A DNA stretch of 64,000 nucleotides, taken from the NCBI GenBank assembly GCA_029959085.1, contig JARWIR010000024.1, forward strand, positions 12,946,296 through 13,010,295, read 5' to 3'. Position 1 is the first letter of the stretch. Each line of letters opens with the position of its first letter. Position numbers and translations under genes: made by a program. Positions 60,300-64,000 of the stretch are shown piece by piece. This DNA comes from Nemophila menziesii. Lineage: Eukaryota; Streptophyta; Magnoliopsida; Boraginales; Hydrophyllaceae. The notes below the pieces were generated by a model. The model saw nothing but the letters and a program-made list of their open reading frames with translations, had not been told where the DNA came from and did no database searches.

Positions 60300-61430
60300 G
60301 GTCGTACAAGTAAAGAAGTCTATTACAATATTAGCCTATTCCAAGCCTCGTAAAGGCCGATTGCCTAGCTTGACGCGCGGCTCGATCAGCCAAACCGTTC
60401 CATTTTCGCGGAAGATGCTTGAAGCAAAGCGCCCCGTGCACTTCACCCATCCTGTTGATTCGCTTAATGAACGGACGGACTTTCCACCATATAGTTGGCA
60501 ACGACTTAAGTCCTTGAACAAGGTCAAGGTTGTCTGAACAGATGACGGTCTTAGAACCTGGGTGAGCCAGGCTAAGTCTAGAAGCTTCGAGGACCGCAAT
60601 AACTTCACCTTCCGCCGCCGAATCTGTCCAGATTGGTTTCGAGAAGGTAACGCGTTGACCTGTGAGAGTATTCCGCTGAACAATTTAGATTCCACTTTGC
60701 TCGTTTGCTGCAGTAAAAGAGGCATCACAAGTATAAACAAAGATAGCATTGTTGAACTCAACGTCTTGCATCGGGTCAGCGACGGGTGCTCTACTAATTG
60801 GTGGCTCCGGAGATGGGGGAGAATCCCAAGAAGCTCCGAATAGGTCCGTCATACCTGCATGAATTGAGAAAATAATCGTTTGTGGTCGAATATGAACTCG
60901 TTCGTGTAACATTTTCATTTTGTCTTTCCAAATGTTCCACATTGTCAGTTGTATACATGCTATTAAGATATTTTCCTCCCAAATACTGTTGTCCATCATG
61001 TCACAAATCTTGGAGATCCAGTCACCTATTGAATCATGATCTTCTTCCGGTACCCGAATCTGTAAAGCGATACCTGCGCAGATCTGTTTAGAAAAGTTAC
61101 AAGATAAAAGCATATGTACAACAGTATCCGTCACATTTTCACACCATATACAGTATTTGCTGTCACTACAGTGACGTCTGAATAAATCCAGCTTAGTCGG
61201 TAATAAATTCCGGCACGCCTTCCAGTTAAAAGATCGCACTTTATTAGGAACATTAGATTTCCAAATCCTATTCCACAGTTTTGGATTATTCAGTTCCTCT
61301 TGGATCGATGTTTATGCTGTTCCAATCGTCTCAAGTTTTGATAATAATTTGTAACTCGTTTTAGAAGTATACATACCAGATTTAGTAAATAGCCAAATGA
61401 ATGTATCCAGACCTTCCGACTCGAGGAGGG
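60300..61430 (-). pseudogene. LINE zf-RVT and RNase H
   Basis: The frame 60685-61239 holds FNWKACRNLLPTK, CIWCENVTDTVVHMLLSC (zinc pattern), LTMWNIWKDKM and then TCDASFTA. A frameshift near 60690 leads to the frame 60336-60761 with AAEGEVIAVLEAS, ICSDNL and HLPRKWNGLADRAARQA (RNase H catalytic region). Confidence 0.83.
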
Positions 61431-61449
61431 GAATCCTAGCCACTTATGT

Positions 61450-62700
61450 TATCAAGGGTTAATATATTTATTGTTACCCCCTTCTTTATTTTCTAGTAGA
61501 ACACAATCCTCTTGACTTTCCATAGCCGCCTCGGAAGGACTATCATTGTTACATCCATCATTGTCCTCTACAATTCTGAGTCTCTTAAAGCCAAAATCAG
61601 TGATGTTGTTCTTCTTAATCCCATCTCCTCTCACCTTTGTTATGAACTCTCATCTCCTCTTAATCGCTCTTTGTTTCTCAGAAAGACTATCACAGCTAGA
61701 CGAGAGATCCTCCTCATGTTCCAAGATTTCTTTCCCTTTAGTAATATCTCCTTTATATCCTTCATTCTGATTGGAAGCAAGAAATTTTGGACTAACTCCT
61801 TACCTGAAATCACCAACTTACCATCATCATCACTGGAGTTAATATTTTTGCTACTGAGATTCACATTATAACTATTATTGCTAATGATCATCTGAAAAAA
61901 TTCAAGTCTTCTGGAACTGTTGTTGAGCTCAATTCCTTTTCCGTCTCCCTTGTTGACCATATCATCTTGAGTATCACACTCTCCAAAGTCATCAAACATG
62001 TGATCGCGGTTATCCAACATCTTGTGAAACCTAAGATCTTTGGTATAATCATATATCCTCCCAAATCCACATATTGGCTATCTCTCTGCGCTAGTGTACC
62101 TATGTTAGTGCTTGATCCTTCATTTGTACCGGTGATACCTCTATTCCAAGTGTGACTGTTAACAAACCTAGTTAATTCACCGCCAACCTTAAAACAAACC
62201 CCGTTAATAGGATTAAACGGAGGAATCTGGGCAATATTATCGACACTCCAAGTCATTTTCCTTCTTTCATCCACGTCATTGGCATTTCTAATCTTCTGTA
62301 CCTTACATTCCCCGTATTTATGTCAAATACACCTATAATTATAACACAAAGCTCCGCTATTTTCAAATTGAAATACGGTCCATCCTGCACCTTCCTCTTG
62401 CATGAGGTATGTTCCTGGTGGTAAAGGTTGGTTGGTGTTGAGCTTAACACGAAAACGGAGAATCTTTACATCCACAATGTAAATTTCAGGGAGATCAATG
62501 GATTCAATTTCAAGGAAACACACTTTGAGCGCCATGATTGTGTTAGTGTTGTTCTAAATAATAGAAAGACCTTTGTCTTGAACCCAAATGGAAGAAAGCT
62601 CAAGTGAAATGTCGTGGAACTGGGGGAGTTGAGGCCAAAGAGTCATGCTAAAATGCATCTTCAAGAAAAGTCTAGGCCTTAAATCCCATAATCTTTTAAA
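61450..62700 (-). pseudogene. LINE ORF1 (DUF4283 / zinc-knuckle type) remnant
   Basis: 62323-62535 reads an RFRVKLNTNQPLPPGTY... segment then VFQFENSGALCYNYRC, corresponding to the DUF4283 end and the ERLPxFCYxCG knuckle of plant L1 ORF1. The first Cys and Tyr are present but the second Cys motif is broken by a frameshift after 62323. 61640-62274 is the acidic, low-complexity tail. Confidence 0.72.
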
Positions 62701-64000
62701 TCCTTATCATGAAAATTATCAAGTTTGAAAACATTCCTCTTGGTATGTATACTAACGCCTACATACCACTCGTAATAATCTTGAAATAGCTTAATTGGAA
62801 AATGATTCTTTAAAACAAATGGATAATGTAAAATATTTTTAACTTTTTTAAATTCACTAACATGTTTGCGGATAAAAGATAAATAAGAAACGATAAATAA
62901 AAAACAAAAGAACACCGATATACGTGGAAAATCTAAAACAGGAAAATCACGTAAAAAGAATAAGATATTATTATAGAGGATTAAATACAAAGGGGAGTCT
63001 AATAGTTGTTGCCAGTTAAATGTGCTAACTAAGAATCTATACAATTCACTATATTTGTTGGTAAATAGGTATAATAGTGTTAATAACTACCTGAGTCAAG
63101 TCTTACAAAGAAGAAAATTATCTCTAACAATTTCCATCCGACACAAATTTGGTTATCGAGGCCAAAAAAAATATTACAATATCTCCACCTCGAACAAAAG
63201 ATATTCACATTGATGAAAAATCTGCCAGGAAGTCAAAAAATAAATCACCAATATTTAAATATATCTCCTCCTCTTCCAAAAATCTTGAAGGGCTGAATAC
63301 ATATGGCATGCCAACTAGGTCCAAGAAACACTTGACCTAGATAACATAGGGCTCAGCTTAAATGGCGCACGCCAACAAAGCCCAAAAACACTTAAACTAG
63401 ATATCAAACTCAACAATTAACATATCTGCAACAAGTTGGTCCAAACCATCCACGTACCAAAAAACATATCTACAGTACTAATAATAAAGTCAGTCTGAGA
63501 AAGAACATCTCACTAAAAAACGATATTCCAAATCAATCTGATATGTTATATCATCAAAGACTTTCAAATACTGAAGAGTGACCTTGCAAAAAAATGGAGA
63601 GTGTTCAACATATCTATTTTTTGCATTCGATCTAAACAGTGCACACGCCAGTGGTTAGACTGAGCGCCGTCAATGGTTATCCTAAGCACGATATGCGGCG
63701 ACATCGATCACATTTTGAAATGACATATTTCAGTAAGCCCATTTTAACACTAACCAAGTCGCTTTTAATAATGAGAAATTCGTTTTGAACACTGAGCAAG
63801 TTGTTATAAACATGAGAAAAATATAATTAAATTCAAAAAAAAAAATAAAGAATTGATTACATTAATTTAATTTTATTGCTTGATTTATACAAGAAAAAAA
63901 ATATAATTTGATACAAAATTACTTGATAGGAAAAACGAAAACCAATTGTAAAAAGAAAAAGAAACACTAAGAGTACATTGCATGTTAGACAAAAAAATAG
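62701..64000. other. No gene seen
   Basis: AT-rich. The 121-residue minus frame 62679-63044 has no recognisable domain and biased codons. A weak direct repeat lies at 63305-63400 (GCCAACWAGKYCCAARAAACACTT). Nothing else. Confidence 0.5.

Larger units (their letters stand above)
60290..62700 (-). mobile_element. LINE with ORF1 joined to zf-RVT/RNase H, endonuclease and RT deleted
   Basis: Read on the minus strand from 62700: the DUF4283-like ORF1 region, about 1 kb of acidic ORF1 tail, then directly the zinc-binding and RNase H domains, and an A(8) tail at 60290-60297. The RT and endonuclease (about 3 kb in a normal element) are absent. It is the same family as 1-969 by zinc-domain and RNase H sequence. 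Confidence 0.82.

Noticed and set aside
62679..63044. 121-residue minus frame
   Set aside because: AT-rich, no domain, no start context, no splice partners.

Overview
The window is a stretch of nuclear DNA from a flowering plant, most likely a eudicot. It is AT-rich and gene-poor, with GT-AG introns, plant gene families, and LINE, Gypsy, Copia, MULE, hAT and Harbinger-type elements of plant type. The species cannot be fixed from the sequence alone. No organelle, prokaryotic or viral genome, rRNA, tRNA or CRISPR signal was found.

Only three host genes are convincing. (1) A Myb/SANT-repeat protein of the REB1 / TTF1-like (Pol I termination factor-like) family at 2207-3487 (+), with a probable intron in its 5' leader. 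(2) A complete 12-coding-exon RGP1 homologue (partner subunit of the RIC1-RGP1 Rab6/Ypt6 exchange factor) at 14310-17524 (-). Its splice sites can all be placed and give a continuous 528-residue frame. (3) A short intronless DUF688-like protein at 59158-59679 (+).

Most of the rest is transposable elements inserted into one another. 1-1484: two LINE 3' fragments. 3490-4612: a decayed duplicate of the 3' flank of the RGP1 gene, then a 192-bp tandem duplication. 5505-7471: a MULE (9-bp target duplication) holding a hAT element (8-bp duplication). 7912-about 10920: a Gypsy 5' LTR, primer site and gag remnant holding another hAT element. 19921-20153 and 57372-57665: two Harbinger-like MITEs of one family. 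21142-22705: a solo LTR. 23215-23850: a 36-bp minisatellite. 24117-34530: one Gypsy-type element bounded by the duplication ATCAC, with a gag remnant but no pol. It carries a MITE, a Pack-MULE-like element and a SINE, and a second solo LTR splits its 3' LTR. 35771-39830: a long decayed LINE (-). About 40930-44841: a decayed Copia element (-) broken by Gypsy LTRs. 45973-46986: a young-looking MULE with 286-bp near-identical inverted repeats that appears to carry the first exon of a host gene. 47498-56426: a pol-less element with about 0.84-kb LTRs. It contains a hAT-like element with a palindromic minisatellite, and its 3' LTR is split by a solo LTR that is itself split by an antisense solo LTR. 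57700-58811 and 60290-62700: two more LINE derivatives flanking the DUF688-like gene.

The main value of the window is its insertion record: target-site duplications order many events. No new enzymatic pathway was found. The most unusual signals are the palindromic minisatellite at 49.6-50.3 kb, the three tandem 26-bp palindromes in the 57.4-kb MITE, the GC hairpins kept in diverged LTR copies, and the exon-carrying MULE.
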